Source of the DNA: Mangrovimonas futianensis | Lineage (GTDB): Bacteria; Bacteroidota; Bacteroidia; Flavobacteriales; Flavobacteriaceae | DNA length: 64,000 nt | NCBI RefSeq assembly: GCF_021245805.1 | Contig: NZ_JAJJNF010000003.1 | Location: 124,001-188,000 of the forward strand | Direction of reading: 5' to 3' | Shown: positions 24,612-33,919 of the stretch, in pieces | How positions within the stretch are numbered: the stretch's first letter is position 1 | Layout: every line of letters starts with the position of its first letter | Position numbers and translations under genes: made by a program | Notes under the pieces: generated by a model | Told to the model about the DNA's origin: nothing | What the model saw: only the letters and a program-made list of their open reading frames with translations | The model's database searches: none

Positions 24612-25835
24612 ATGAGAAAAACAGGAACCATTTTATTTTTATTTTTTCTTTCTGTGCTCTTGCACGCACAAAACAATTTTATTCCCGGAAGTATCACAAA
24701 ATTGGATGGAACTATCCATAAGGGAGATATTAATTTTCAAGATTGGAAACGATCTCCAAAACAAATAGAATTTCGAAACGGTGATGGTACCATTACTTTT
24801 AGCCCTGAGAGATTACTAGGATTTACAGTAGGGGAAGAAACTTATATCTCGAGATTAACCTCATTGGATGTTACCGAACAAAACTTGAATAAAATGCATC
24901 CTTCAACTCCTGTTGAGTTTATGGATGTTCATATATTTTTAAGACAACTGGTTGAAGGAAACATTAATCTTTATGAATATTTTGATTATAGGTCACACTA
25001 TTTTTTTGAAAAGGATGACGTTTTTAGAGAGTTGAATTATCGAGAGATGTTAACTGATAATTTGAAGTTGAAACCTCAGAAAACCTTTATTGGGCAATTG
25101 AATTTATTACTTTCCGATTGCCAAGATGTTCATGTCAAGGAATCAATGAGCTATAAAAAGGAACAACTAGTCAAATTGATAAATGAGTATAACCATTGTG
25201 GAGACCAAACCTATGTTTACAAAAAAAAGAGAGAAATTGAAAACGGCTCTGGGGCCTTTATAGGTGTTGGGGTTACCAAACTAAATTTGAATACAGAAAG
25301 TTCGGAATCGGCGTTTGTAAACTACAGCCCAGAAAATAATATGTCCATCAATTTTGGAGGGTTTTATGAACTATTTATCAATAAAGATTTAAAGAAATGG
25401 TCCGTTTTAGGAGAACTAGGTTTCTTTAAAGTTAAAGGGGATACCGAGTATTCCCATGTTTATTTTGAATTGTTTGATTATCATAATCGCCAACAGTTTG
25501 AATACCAAATTTCATCTGTCGATTTCAATTTATTAATTAGGTATCGATTCAATACGAATAATCAAAAGCTGATTCCGTTTTTGGGCGGAGGTGTCGGAGT
25601 AAATTTCACTTCTGGAAATTTAGAAGTTTTTCAGACCAAAGATGGATCTGATGGAACAAATCACTATAAGTTTGAACCTAGAAAGATGAACTTTGGTCTT
25701 TCCTTAGGGGCTGGATTGGAAGTTTCCAAGTTTGCCCTTGAATTGAGATATGGATTTGTCTCCAAAGTTTTCAGTTTTGCTGATTCTAGTGATTTACAAA
25801 CATTTATGCTAAGAGCTTACTACAACTTTAATTAA
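24612..25835 (+). CDS. Exported protein with C-terminal outer-membrane barrel, paralogue 1
   Basis: The 407-residue protein has a signal peptide ending in VLLHAQ. Residues about 22-205 form a conserved domain (INFQDWKRSPKQIEFRNG, TSLDVTEQNLNKMH, PVEFMDVH) ending with two Cys-containing motifs, LLSDCQDV and YNHCGD. A C-terminal membrane barrel of about eight strands follows from residue 215 (GAFIGVGVTKLNLN to YYNFN, terminal aromatic-polar end). This resembles PorT/outer-membrane-beta-barrel proteins of Bacteroidota. The next gene is a close paralogue with the same architecture. Function unknown. The gap between the two genes is 23 bases, so they are probably cotranscribed. Confidence 0.82.
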   Translation: MRKTGTILFLFFLSVLLHAQNNFIPGSITKLDGTIHKGDINFQDWKRSPKQIEFRNGDGTITFSPERLLGFTVGEETYISRLTSLDVTEQNLNKMHPSTPVEFMDVHIFLRQLVEGNINLYEYFDYRSHYFFEKDDVFRELNYREMLTDNLKLKPQKTFIGQLNLLLSDCQDVHVKESMSYKKEQLVKLINEYNHCGDQTYVYKKKREIENGSGAFIGVGVTKLNLNTESSESAFVNYSPENNMSINFGGFYELFINKDLKKWSVLGELGFFKVKGDTEYSHVYFELFDYHNRQQFEYQISSVDFNLLIRYRFNTNNQKLIPFLGGGVGVNFTSGNLEVFQTKDGSDGTNHYKFEPRKMNFGLSLGAGLEVSKFALELRYGFVSKVFSFADSSDLQTFMLRAYYNFN

Positions 25836-25858
25836 CCATTATATATCATTTAAACAAC

Positions 25859-27079
25859 ATGAGAATAAAAATTTCATTTTTAGGCCTTTTCTTCATTTCT
25901 GTGCTAATGCATGCACAAAATAATTTTATCCCAGGAAGTGTCATTACTGCTGAAGGGACAACACGTAATGGAGAAATTAATTTTCAAGATTGGAAACGAT
26001 CTCCCAAACAAATTGAGTTTCGAAATGGTAATGAAACTATGATTTATACGCCAGATTTGCTTCAAGAATTTACTGTAAATCAGGAAACATATATTTCTAG
26101 ATATACATCATTGGATGTGACCGAACAAAATTTAGATAAAATGCATGCAGATACGCCAGTTGAGTTTATGGATGTGCATGTTTTTATGAAACAAATAGTT
26201 CGTGGAACCATAAATCTTTTTGAATATTTTGATAGTAGAAGTCACTATTTTGTTGAGAAAGGAGATGATTTTAGAGAATTGAATTACAGGCAAATGTTAA
26301 CAAAGGATTCCAAGTTGAGACCTCAGAAAAATTTTATTGGCCAATTGAATTTACTTTTTTCCGATTGTAAAAGTGTCAAAGCGAGTAATTCTCTGGATTA
26401 TAAAAGAGAAGAGTTAATGGAGGTAATTGAAAAGTACAACCATTGTGGTGAAACGGACTATAAGTTCAAAAAGAAAAATAAAATAAAAAGTGATTACGGA
26501 GTTTTTGTGGGTGTAGGACTAACCCAACTAAAATTTGAAAGAACAACTGGTGTTTTTGAAGGATTTGAACCTGAGCATACGGTTAGTTATAATGTAGGCG
26601 GATTTTATGAGATATTTATAAATGACCAATTGAAAAAATGGTCTGTTTTAGGAGAACTGGGATATTTTTCAGTTGAAGATTCATATGAATACTCTTATGT
26701 ATATAGTGCCGCATTAGATTATAAGAGCCACCAAAATTTGAAGTTTGATTTATCTACTATTTATTTGAATTTAATGGTACGATACCGTTTCAATACTAAT
26801 AATCAAAAGATAGTTCCCTTTTTAGAAGCTGGTCCAAGCTTTAATTATTCGTTATCTGGTTCTATGGAGGTAGACCAGCATAAGGATAACGTTGAGGTAG
26901 ATAATTACTACGTATTTGAACTTAGAGATGTTATTTATGGGTTGCAATTAGGTGTGGGCGTTGATATAGCTAAATTCAATGTTGGCATTAGATACGTGAC
27001 TAATTCCAAAGTGCTGAATTTTGCCGATCGAACAGGACTCAATAGCTTCAATGCAAGAGTGTCTTACAGCTTTAATTAG
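25859..27079 (+). CDS. Exported protein with C-terminal outer-membrane barrel, paralogue 2
   Basis: The 406-residue protein has the same layout as its upstream neighbour: a signal peptide ending VLMHAQ, a nearly identical N-terminal domain (INFQDWKRSPKQIEFRNG, TSLDVTEQNLDKMH, PVEFMDVHVF), the same LFSDCKSV and YNHCGE Cys motifs, and a C-terminal barrel from about residue 213 ending in VSYSFN. Similarity drops in the barrel loops. This points to a tandem duplication followed by divergence of the surface-exposed part. A strong terminator follows. Function unknown. Confidence 0.82.
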   Translation: MRIKISFLGLFFISVLMHAQNNFIPGSVITAEGTTRNGEINFQDWKRSPKQIEFRNGNETMIYTPDLLQEFTVNQETYISRYTSLDVTEQNLDKMHADTPVEFMDVHVFMKQIVRGTINLFEYFDSRSHYFVEKGDDFRELNYRQMLTKDSKLRPQKNFIGQLNLLFSDCKSVKASNSLDYKREELMEVIEKYNHCGETDYKFKKKNKIKSDYGVFVGVGLTQLKFERTTGVFEGFEPEHTVSYNVGGFYEIFINDQLKKWSVLGELGYFSVEDSYEYSYVYSAALDYKSHQNLKFDLSTIYLNLMVRYRFNTNNQKIVPFLEAGPSFNYSLSGSMEVDQHKDNVEVDNYYVFELRDVIYGLQLGVGVDIAKFNVGIRYVTNSKVLNFADRTGLNSFNARVSYSFN

Positions 27080-27093
27080 TAGAATAGTATTTT

Positions 27094-27124
27094 AAAAAAA
27101 GGATGGCAGATGCCATCCTTTTTC
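27094..27124. terminator. Intrinsic terminator, probably bidirectional
   Basis: Stem GGATGGCA/TGCCATCC (27101-27118) with a two-base loop, preceded by seven A and followed by five T. It can serve the paralogue pair and the convergent NamZ gene. Confidence 0.88.
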
Positions 27125-27126
27125 AT

Positions 27127-28353
27127 TTACGGATATATCAAATACCTTTCTCTTTTCATTCTGAAGACTTCCAATCCTTCTTTCCAGGAGGCTCTTATTT
27201 CTTCATTTGAAAGGCCATCCATTATTTGTTGTTTTAACTTTTTCGTTCCAGCCAATTTATCAAAGAAAGAATTGAAAAACGCTTCTTGATTAGTTGTATG
27301 TCGGTAGGCTTTAATGATATGAGATAAATCTAGTTGATCTAAAGGTTCTAAATTGGATAAGTCCATACCATAGCAAAGCTTACCTTCATGCTTGGGGTGT
27401 TTGGCTCCTTCATTAGACTCAGGAGTATAAGAATAGGGAAAAGTGGAAGCCCTTAAATGCGGACTTCCAAAAACCTGAAACTGCTTTTCAGTACCCCTTC
27501 CTGCGTTTACATTAGTGCCCTCAAAAAAACACAAGCTGGGATATAAATTAATGGCGTGTGCATTTGGTAGGTTTGGAGAAGGTTTTATTGGCAAATCATA
27601 AGATTTTTTATGATTGTAATTATCCATAGGGACTACCAGTAAATCACAAGTAATTTTATCTTTTAACCAACCCTCAGCATTAATCATTTGGGCATATTCA
27701 CCTATAGTCATACCATGAACTACTGGAATGGGATGCATTCCAACAAAACTTTGAAATTCGGGCTCTAAAATAGGGCCATCAACATAATGTCCGTTTGGGT
27801 TAGGACGGTCTAAGATAATTATAGAAATGTTCAGTTCAGCACAAGCTTCCATTACATAGTGTAAGGTCGATATATATGTGTAAAATCGAGCACCTACATC
27901 CTGAATGTCAAAAACAAGAACGTCAATGTCTTCAAGTTGTTCAGGTTTTGGTTTTTTATTGTTACCATAAAGAGAAATAATTGGTAAACCTGTTTTTGAA
28001 TCCATGCCGTCATTTACATGTTCACCTGCATCAGCCTTACCTCTAAATCCATGTTCTGGAGCAAAAACGGCTTTAATAGAGACGTTCAAGGACACAAGAG
28101 AATCAACAAGGTGGGTATAGCTTTGGTCGTTTTTAAAAATGACACTGGTTTGGTTGGCTACAATACCAACTTTCTTTCCTTTTAATTCTGGTAAATAAAT
28201 TTCGGTTCTGTTGGCACCAACTATAATAGGTTGGTCCTCTATCTCGTTATTAGACGAAGACATTTCTCTATTATTTAAAGAATCTTTTGGTCTGGAAATG
28301 TTTCCACAGGAAATGAGTATCAAGACAAAGAATAAAATGGTATTTTTGAGCAT
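27127..28353 (-). CDS. NamZ-like exo-beta-N-acetylmuramidase lipoprotein (DUF1343)
   Basis: I start at ATG 28353, giving a lipoprotein signal MLKNTILFFVLILISC (Cys16). A longer frame would begin with 59 residues that are only the antisense of the permease gene. The 408-residue protein matches DUF1343: VGIVANQTSV, FAPEHGFRGKADAGEHV, LPIISLYGNNKKPKPEQL, DIQDVGARFYTYISTL, HGMTIGEYAQMIN, FEGTNVNAGRGTEKQFQVFG. Characterised members (NamZ) release terminal MurNAc from peptidoglycan fragments. The lipoprotein location fits cell-wall recycling in the periplasm. Its start lies nine bases from the divergent permease start. Confidence 0.9.
   Translation of the reverse strand: MLKNTILFFVLILISCGNISRPKDSLNNREMSSSNNEIEDQPIIVGANRTEIYLPELKGKKVGIVANQTSVIFKNDQSYTHLVDSLVSLNVSIKAVFAPEHGFRGKADAGEHVNDGMDSKTGLPIISLYGNNKKPKPEQLEDIDVLVFDIQDVGARFYTYISTLHYVMEACAELNISIIILDRPNPNGHYVDGPILEPEFQSFVGMHPIPVVHGMTIGEYAQMINAEGWLKDKITCDLLVVPMDNYNHKKSYDLPIKPSPNLPNAHAINLYPSLCFFEGTNVNAGRGTEKQFQVFGSPHLRASTFPYSYTPESNEGAKHPKHEGKLCYGMDLSNLEPLDQLDLSHIIKAYRHTTNQEAFFNSFFDKLAGTKKLKQQIMDGLSNEEIRASWKEGLEVFRMKRERYLIYP
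28341..28348 (+). promoter_or_regulatory. Predicted -7 box of the LolC/E-like permease gene
   Basis: TATTTTTG matches the consensus exactly and lies inside the first codons of the divergent NamZ gene, 15 bases before GTG 28363. No TTG is seen at -33. Confidence 0.4.
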
Positions 28354-28362
28354 CTTTAAACC

Positions 28363-29610
28363 GTGAATCATAATTTGAATTTCGAATATTTTACAGCTAA
28401 ACGTATAATTGATAGTAAAACGTATAAAAGTAGCGTTTCGGCTCCAATTATAAAAATAGGAATCACGGCAATTGCCATTGGAATTATCGTTATGCTTGTT
28501 GCTATAGCAACGGGGATAGGGCTTCAGCAAAAAATAAGAGAAAAGGTTTCAGCGTTTAATGGGCACCTTATTATTTCCAATTTTGATAGTAACAATTCCC
28601 AAGAAAGTGGTGTCCCTGTTTCTCTAGATCAAGATTTTTATCCGGAGTTCAAATCGGTTTCTGGTATCAAACATATTCAAGGAGTGGCTTCCAAATTTGG
28701 TGTTATAAGGACAGAGGATGACTTTGAAGCCATCATAGTGAAAGGAGTTGGGCAGGATTATCATTGGAACTATTTTAAAGAGTTTCTTCTTGAAGGGCGT
28801 CTCCCTGATTATTCCAATGGAAGGAGTGAAGAGGTGTTGATTTCAGATTATTTGGCGAATAGAATGCATTTTAAAGTGGGGGATCGGTTTACAACTCTGT
28901 TCAGAAAGGAAGATCCTAATAAACCACCAAGCATGATTACCTATAATGTGGTTGGAATTTACAACTCTGGATTTAAGGAATTTGATGAAACTTATATCGT
29001 TGGTGATATTCGTCACTTACAAAGATTGAATGGATGGGGGCCAAATGAAGTAGGGAATTTTGAAATTTATTTGGACGATTACAGTCAAATAAATGAAAAA
29101 ATGATGGAAGTTTATCAGAACACACCTTCTATGTTGAATACTTATAGTGTTGAAGAAAAATTCCCCTCTATTTTTGAATGGATAAAGATTTTTGATAAAA
29201 ATATCTATGGAATTATTGGCATCATGATTATTGTTGCCGGGATTAATATGATAACGGCTCTACTAGTACTAATTCTAGAGAGAACACAAATGATTGGGAT
29301 TTTAAAAGCTTTGGGAAGTGATAACTGGAGCATCCGTAAAATCTTTTTATACAATGCATCCTATTTAATTGTCTTGGGGTTGTTTTGGGGGAATCTGATT
29401 GGGTTGGGATTGTTATTTGCTCAAAAGTACTTAAAACTATTTCCTTTAAATCCAGAAGTCTATTATGTGACAGAAGCCCCTGTTTATATGAGTTTGGGAT
29501 ATATTTTAGCCCTTAATTTGGGAACCTTTTTATTGTGTCTTGCAATGCTTTTAATACCTTCGATAATCATCACTAAAATTTCTCCTGTTAAGGCAATTAG
29601 ATTTGAATAG
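28363..29610 (+). CDS. FtsX-like ABC permease, LolC/LolE (lipoprotein release) type
   Basis: The 415-residue membrane protein has one N-terminal helix (about residues 28-52, APIIKIGITAIAIGIIVMLV), a large periplasmic domain and three C-terminal helices from about residue 285 (IIGIMIIVAGINMITALLVL, with the FtsX-domain pattern ERTQMIGILKALGS). This is the LolC/E topology for extracting lipoproteins from the inner membrane. The matching ATPase (LolD) is not adjacent. Start options are GTG 28363 or TTG 28375; the latter gives the family-typical LNFEYFTAKRI start. I keep the longer form. Confidence 0.86.
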   Translation: MNHNLNFEYFTAKRIIDSKTYKSSVSAPIIKIGITAIAIGIIVMLVAIATGIGLQQKIREKVSAFNGHLIISNFDSNNSQESGVPVSLDQDFYPEFKSVSGIKHIQGVASKFGVIRTEDDFEAIIVKGVGQDYHWNYFKEFLLEGRLPDYSNGRSEEVLISDYLANRMHFKVGDRFTTLFRKEDPNKPPSMITYNVVGIYNSGFKEFDETYIVGDIRHLQRLNGWGPNEVGNFEIYLDDYSQINEKMMEVYQNTPSMLNTYSVEEKFPSIFEWIKIFDKNIYGIIGIMIIVAGINMITALLVLILERTQMIGILKALGSDNWSIRKIFLYNASYLIVLGLFWGNLIGLGLLFAQKYLKLFPLNPEVYYVTEAPVYMSLGYILALNLGTFLLCLAMLLIPSIIITKISPVKAIRFE

Positions 29611-29656
29611 TTCAAGGATTTAAGAATGGATTTTTATGAAAACTTTTTCTTTTCCC

Positions 29657-29664
29657 TATTTTTG
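29657..29664 (+). promoter_or_regulatory. Predicted -7 box of the cysteine synthase-family gene
   Basis: TATTTTTG matches the consensus exactly, 18 bases before ATG 29682. No TTG is visible at -33. Confidence 0.45.
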
Positions 29665-29681
29665 CCAACCAAAACCACATT

Positions 29682-30665
29682 ATGGAATACGCTAAAAATA
29701 TCTTGGATACCATAGGTAATACACCTTTGGTGAAAATCAATAAACTCACCAAGGAATTACCTTGTTTGGTATTAGCCAAATATGAAACGTTTAATCCAGG
29801 AAACTCTGTTAAGGACCGAATGGCCTTAAAGATGATTGAAGATGCTGAGGCGGATGGGAGGTTAAAACCTGGAGGAACGATTATTGAAGGTACTTCTGGA
29901 AATACAGGTATGGGATTGGCTTTGGCTGCCATTGTAAAAGGATATAAATGTGTTTTTGTAATAAACGATAAACAGTCCAAGGAAAAAATGGATGTACTCA
30001 GAGCTATGGGAGCAGAAGTGGTGGTTTGTCCTACGGCTGTGGCACCGGATGATCCTCGTAGTTATTATTCAGTATCTAAAAGGCTAGCTGAGGAGACACC
30101 TAACTCCTGGTATGTCAATCAATATGATAACCCTAGTAATGCTTTGGCACATTATGAAAGTACAGGTCCAGAAATTTGGAAACAAACAGAAGGTAAAATC
30201 ACCCATTTTGTGGTGGGTGTAGGAACTGGGGGTACCATTTCTGGTGTTGGAAAATATTTGAAAGAGCAAAATCCAGATATTAAAATTTGGGGAGTGGATA
30301 CCTATGGAAGTGTGTTTAAAAAGTATCACGAAACTGGTGTTTTTGATGAAAATGAAATCTATCCGTACATAACAGAAGGTATAGGTGAAGACATACTTCC
30401 AAAGAACGTTGATTTCAGTATTATTGATGGTTTTACTAAGGTAACAGATAAGGACGCTGCCATTTTTACTCAGAAATTAGCAAAGGAAGAAGGCATGTTT
30501 TTAGGAAATTCTGCTGGTGCCGCCATTAAAGGTGTATTGCAGCTAAAGGAACATTTCTCCAAAGATGATGTTGTGGTGGTATTGTTTCATGACCACGGTA
30601 GCCGGTATGTTGGCAAGATGTTCAATAATGATTGGATGAAAAAAATGGGTTTTTTGGAGGAATAG
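29682..30665 (+). CDS. PLP-dependent cysteine synthase family protein (CysK/CBS-like)
   Basis: The 327-residue fold-type II PLP enzyme has the PLP lysine Lys44 in NPGNSVKDRMA, the substrate loop EGTSGNTGMGLA near residue 66, and the phosphate-binding GVGTGGTISGVGKYL near 178. The C-terminal part contains FLGNSAGAAIKGVLQL. It makes cysteine from O-acetylserine and sulfide, or cystathionine from serine and homocysteine. Without the regulatory CBS domains I cannot separate these two readings. It is probably monocistronic, with a consensus -7 box before it. The antisense frames seen across it are shadows. Confidence 0.9.
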   Translation: MEYAKNILDTIGNTPLVKINKLTKELPCLVLAKYETFNPGNSVKDRMALKMIEDAEADGRLKPGGTIIEGTSGNTGMGLALAAIVKGYKCVFVINDKQSKEKMDVLRAMGAEVVVCPTAVAPDDPRSYYSVSKRLAEETPNSWYVNQYDNPSNALAHYESTGPEIWKQTEGKITHFVVGVGTGGTISGVGKYLKEQNPDIKIWGVDTYGSVFKKYHETGVFDENEIYPYITEGIGEDILPKNVDFSIIDGFTKVTDKDAAIFTQKLAKEEGMFLGNSAGAAIKGVLQLKEHFSKDDVVVVLFHDHGSRYVGKMFNNDWMKKMGFLEE

Positions 30666-30768
30666 GCTTGAATTGAATGAATCTTTAAAAAACAAGAGTA
30701 AATTTTCCTTTACAAATCAAAATGATTAGCTTCAAGGTTTGAGTGGGAATCCTATTCAACCTTTTAAC

Positions 30769-31680
30769 ATGACTGAGCAAAAATTTAAATTCAAGCATTT
30801 ACCAAAATTAACTGCCAAAACCTTTAAGGCTTGGATGGCTTCAGACCCTTGGAGAATGAGTGCGGTTGTGGCTTATTACGCTGTATTGTCTTTGCCTGGC
30901 TTGTTGGTAGTTATTATCAACATCATTGGTGGGATTTGGGGTTCAGAATTAATTAGAGGTGGGTTGATCAATGAAATAAAATCAGCTTTGGGTGCCGATG
31001 CTGCCCAAACAATTGTGGCAATTGTAGAAGATACTCAAGATCAAAAGAAAAGTATTTGGTCTACGGTGATTGGGTTAGCCACCTTGATTTATGGATCTAC
31101 CGGTGTTTTTTATCAACTACAAATTTCATTGAATAAATTGTGGCGTGTGGAATCCACTAAAAAACATTTTAAAAACCAAATTTGGGAATTGATTACAGAT
31201 AGAGCAAGAAGCTTTGCATTCATTTTGGTCATTGGTTTTTTATTACTGATTAGTTTTGCTTTGACGGCAGTTTTATCAGCAACTACTGATTATTTGGGAA
31301 CTCTTTTTCCAGATTTGGTGGTTTATTTGGCTTATGGCTTGGACGGAATCCTATCATCAGCTATTATTTTTCTATTGTTTGGCTTGATGTTTAGATTTAT
31401 GCCAGACCGTAAAATTGAATGGAAAAATGTATGGATAGGTGCATTTTTTACAGCAGTTTTGTTTGTTTTGGGCCAATTTTTACTCGGACTATACTTTGGG
31501 AAATCAGATCCGGGGTCTACTTATGGAGCTGCAGGAGGACTGGTTTTAGTGCTCTTATGGGCTAGTTACGCATCCTTAATTTTCTTTTTTGGAGCGCAAT
31601 TCACTAAGGTATATGCCGATACCTATGGATTGAAAGAAAATGAGAATGAGAGTTTACTTAAAATTAATGTTGTTGAATAA
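30769..31680 (+). CDS. YihY/BrkB family inner-membrane protein
   Basis: I start at ATG 30769 (MTEQKFKFKHLPKL); the upstream TTG 30739 adds ten residues without support. The 303-residue protein shows the family hallmark WMASDPWRMSAVVAYYAVLSLPGLLVVI and six membrane helices. It also has the conserved loop GSTGVFYQLQISLNKLWRVE and YGAAGGLVLVLLWASYASLIFFFGAQFTKVYA near the end. The family was once annotated as RNase BN; its transport role is unproven. Its 3-prime end overlaps the convergent ABM-domain gene by 17 bases. Confidence 0.92.
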   Translation: MTEQKFKFKHLPKLTAKTFKAWMASDPWRMSAVVAYYAVLSLPGLLVVIINIIGGIWGSELIRGGLINEIKSALGADAAQTIVAIVEDTQDQKKSIWSTVIGLATLIYGSTGVFYQLQISLNKLWRVESTKKHFKNQIWELITDRARSFAFILVIGFLLLISFALTAVLSATTDYLGTLFPDLVVYLAYGLDGILSSAIIFLLFGLMFRFMPDRKIEWKNVWIGAFFTAVLFVLGQFLLGLYFGKSDPGSTYGAAGGLVLVLLWASYASLIFFFGAQFTKVYADTYGLKENENESLLKINVVE

Positions 31681-31981
31681 AGGAGCCTTGTACGCCATCT
31701 AAAACCTCTAATTTGAATAAGGTTTCAATGGAATTGCAAGAATCTTTCATAAACTTCCTTATTTTATTGGAAGTTAAAGGCAGGTTTTTACCAGCCAGCT
31801 GCCAAGTATCCTCATCTGGCCATTGCATATAAGCAATATAGTGTTGTTGGCATTTTTTGTGAAGTACGGCACCTAATCCCCCTTCATGCATCTTAATTAA
31901 TCTTGTGACTTCATTCCATGCTCTTTCAAAGGTTGACTCCAACCCAGGTTTTACTTTAAAGGAATAGATAACCGCAAACAT
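31664..31981 (-). CDS. Antibiotic biosynthesis monooxygenase (ABM) domain protein
   Basis: The 105-residue protein fits a dimeric alpha-beta barrel of the ABM type: MFAVIYSFKVKPGLESTFERAWNEV, then GLGAVLHKKCQQHYIAYMQWPDEDTW. Family members include quinol monooxygenases and heme-degrading enzymes, but many have no known substrate and no catalytic residue can be named here. It is a single gene, convergent with YihY and overlapping its last 17 bases. The acyltransferase gene 126 bases farther on is in the same direction. Confidence 0.82.
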   Translation of the reverse strand: MFAVIYSFKVKPGLESTFERAWNEVTRLIKMHEGGLGAVLHKKCQQHYIAYMQWPDEDTWQLAGKNLPLTSNKIRKFMKDSCNSIETLFKLEVLDGVQGSFIQQH

Positions 31982-32106
31982 GATGAATGTATTTAAAATG
32001 ATTTCTAGGTATCTTAAGATGCTAATAAAGATACAAGTTTTTTACTTTAAATATAAATTTGAAAAGTTAATATTTGCCTGTACTTCAGGAGTTTGATAGA
32101 ATAGAA

Positions 32107-33195
32107 CTAATATTTAAATAGGTTTTTAAGTTTTAAAAATCTTTGCTCTAAGAATCTGTAAGAAATGAATGAAATAAACAAAGTAATAAGGAGGTAGGTA
32201 ACAAACTGAAACGAATGATTTAAACTAAAATTTTGATTTTTGAATGTTTGGGTGTTTTGGCCAAAAATAATAGGGCCAAATATTTCTGGAATAAAGTAGT
32301 GGTATACATACAAACCATAACTCAATTTCCCGATCCAAATTAGAATCTTATTTTTAAAGAAGAAAGCTTCTTTAAAATTTTTGTTCTCATGATGAACTAT
32401 GAAGTGGTTGATTAGAGCAGTGGTCATAATGGCCATTGAGGTTCCTAAGGGTAAATTTGGGATAAAAATTACGCCATATAGGAATAGGTATTTCATTAAG
32501 AATAATACAAGTATAATAATACCCAAGGGAGCAAATACTTTTTGAAATTTAATTAATGTAGGAGGGTTATATACATAGTAAAAGGCTAGTAATGACCCCA
32601 AACCCAAGGCATCAAAACAAGAAAGGGTTGAGATACCAACTTGTTCAATTTCATAATTAGAAAGATATTGGTGTCCAATTCCTATAAAGATGAAAATAAT
32701 GATCACCACCGGCAGGTATTTTTTGTGGCAATAGACCAAAATCCAAGGCCAAATTAAATAGAATTGTTCTTCGACAGCGAGAGACCAAAAATGAGAGAAC
32801 AAACCTCCCCAAGTTTCGTTGAATAAAAAGTAATAATTGGTGGTAAAGGTAGCGAGATAGGGAAGAAGCTTTTCAAAATCAACATACAGATTGATATGAT
32901 TTTGTAGTATATAACCTAAGGTAATTGCAAAATAATATAGAGGGAATATTCTTAAAACCCTTCTTCGGTAGAAACTTTTTAAAATGGTCTTTTTAGAGGT
33001 ATGATTGGTTTCGTGATTTTTTTTGGCAAATAGAAGAATGGAGGAAATAAGAAATCCACTAATTACAAAAAATATGTAGACACCCATAGCTCCTAAAGAG
33101 AATCTATTAACATGTTGGGCAGGTTTCCAATGATGAAATATAACAAAAAGTACAGCTATAGCTCGTAAGCTGTCAAGTTGTTTTATGTATTGCAT
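32107..33195 (-). CDS. Acyltransferase 3 family membrane protein (OafA/YrhL-like)
   Basis: The 362-residue protein has about ten transmembrane helices. It begins with LDSLRAIAVLFVIFHHW, containing the family Arg and the HH pair, followed by RRVLRIFPLYYFAIT with the conserved RxxR-type motif and FSHFWSLAVEEQFYLIWPWIL. The family transfers acetyl or other acyl groups to surface sugars or peptidoglycan, using the His and Arg of these motifs. It could modify the polysaccharide made by the locus at 5-12 kb, but it is 20 kb away and this is only a guess. The 163 bases upstream hold nothing I recognise. Confidence 0.9.
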   Translation of the reverse strand: MQYIKQLDSLRAIAVLFVIFHHWKPAQHVNRFSLGAMGVYIFFVISGFLISSILLFAKKNHETNHTSKKTILKSFYRRRVLRIFPLYYFAITLGYILQNHINLYVDFEKLLPYLATFTTNYYFLFNETWGGLFSHFWSLAVEEQFYLIWPWILVYCHKKYLPVVIIIFIFIGIGHQYLSNYEIEQVGISTLSCFDALGLGSLLAFYYVYNPPTLIKFQKVFAPLGIIILVLFLMKYLFLYGVIFIPNLPLGTSMAIMTTALINHFIVHHENKNFKEAFFFKNKILIWIGKLSYGLYVYHYFIPEIFGPIIFGQNTQTFKNQNFSLNHSFQFVTYLLITLFISFISYRFLEQRFLKLKNLFKY

Positions 33196-33358
33196 TTAGA
33201 TTAATAGCAGGTTGTTATTCAGCTAAATATAATCATTTTAATTTATTGGCCATGGTGCAGATTAATAAAAATCAACGACTGAATAAGCTAGAACAATAAA
33301 CAGCTAAAATCCTTAATAGACATTTTAATTTTTCAATTCTATGAAATAAAAAAATGTT

Positions 33359-33811
33359 TTAATCTACAATTTCAGGACACACCTCTGGGTGTACAAAAGA
33401 TTCAACAGATTTGATTCGCCAATCTCCTAAACTTTTTGAGAGTTTGAATATTTTCATGCCACAATGAGAGAATCCCCCACTTTCGTAGGTATCGAAATAG
33501 ACTTTGACTTCTGCCTTTTCTTGATCCAATTGTGAATTACTTATTACATTATTAGAAGACAAGAGGTTAATTTTGTCAATATGGTATTTACTATAATTTT
33601 TTAAAACTTCTGATTCAAAATAAGAGGAACTGTTGGGGCCTTTGTGATTAAATTCTTCTACATAGGTAACATTATCTAATTCCCACATGGTTACAAAATA
33701 GGTGTCGATAGCTTCTTTAATTTGTAATTGATCGTTATTACTGGTTTCTTGTGGTATGGCACTCATTTGAAATCCGAAAATGAGTACAATTAAAATCCCT
33801 AGTCGTTTCAT
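33359..33811 (-). CDS. Exported NTF2-like (SnoaL) protein
   Basis: The 150-residue protein has a signal peptide (MKRLGILIVLIFGFQMSAIPQ). It then has an NTF2-like pattern: an N-terminal helix (QLQIKEAIDTYFVTMWE), middle strands (DQEKAEVKVYFDTYESGG) and a final strand (DWRIKSVESFV). Members of this fold bind small molecules or are enzymes, and no catalytic residue is evident. The protein is probably periplasmic or secreted. It reads away from the RND locus and shares a 398-base divergent gap with it. Function unknown. Confidence 0.75.
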   Translation of the reverse strand: MKRLGILIVLIFGFQMSAIPQETSNNDQLQIKEAIDTYFVTMWELDNVTYVEEFNHKGPNSSSYFESEVLKNYSKYHIDKINLLSSNNVISNSQLDQEKAEVKVYFDTYESGGFSHCGMKIFKLSKSLGDWRIKSVESFVHPEVCPEIVD

Positions 33812-33919
33812 AATGTTTGAATTAAGGTTAGAAATTGGTTTTTAATATGTCATTTAATTAACGAAGTGGGACAAATAACCTCGGGGCCAATTTTAGGGAT
33901 AGATTAAAAAAATTGGTGT

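Noticed and set aside
28354..28530. 59-residue N-terminal extension of the NamZ gene
   Set aside because: It is the antisense of the permease start and would remove the clear lipoprotein signal beginning at 28353.
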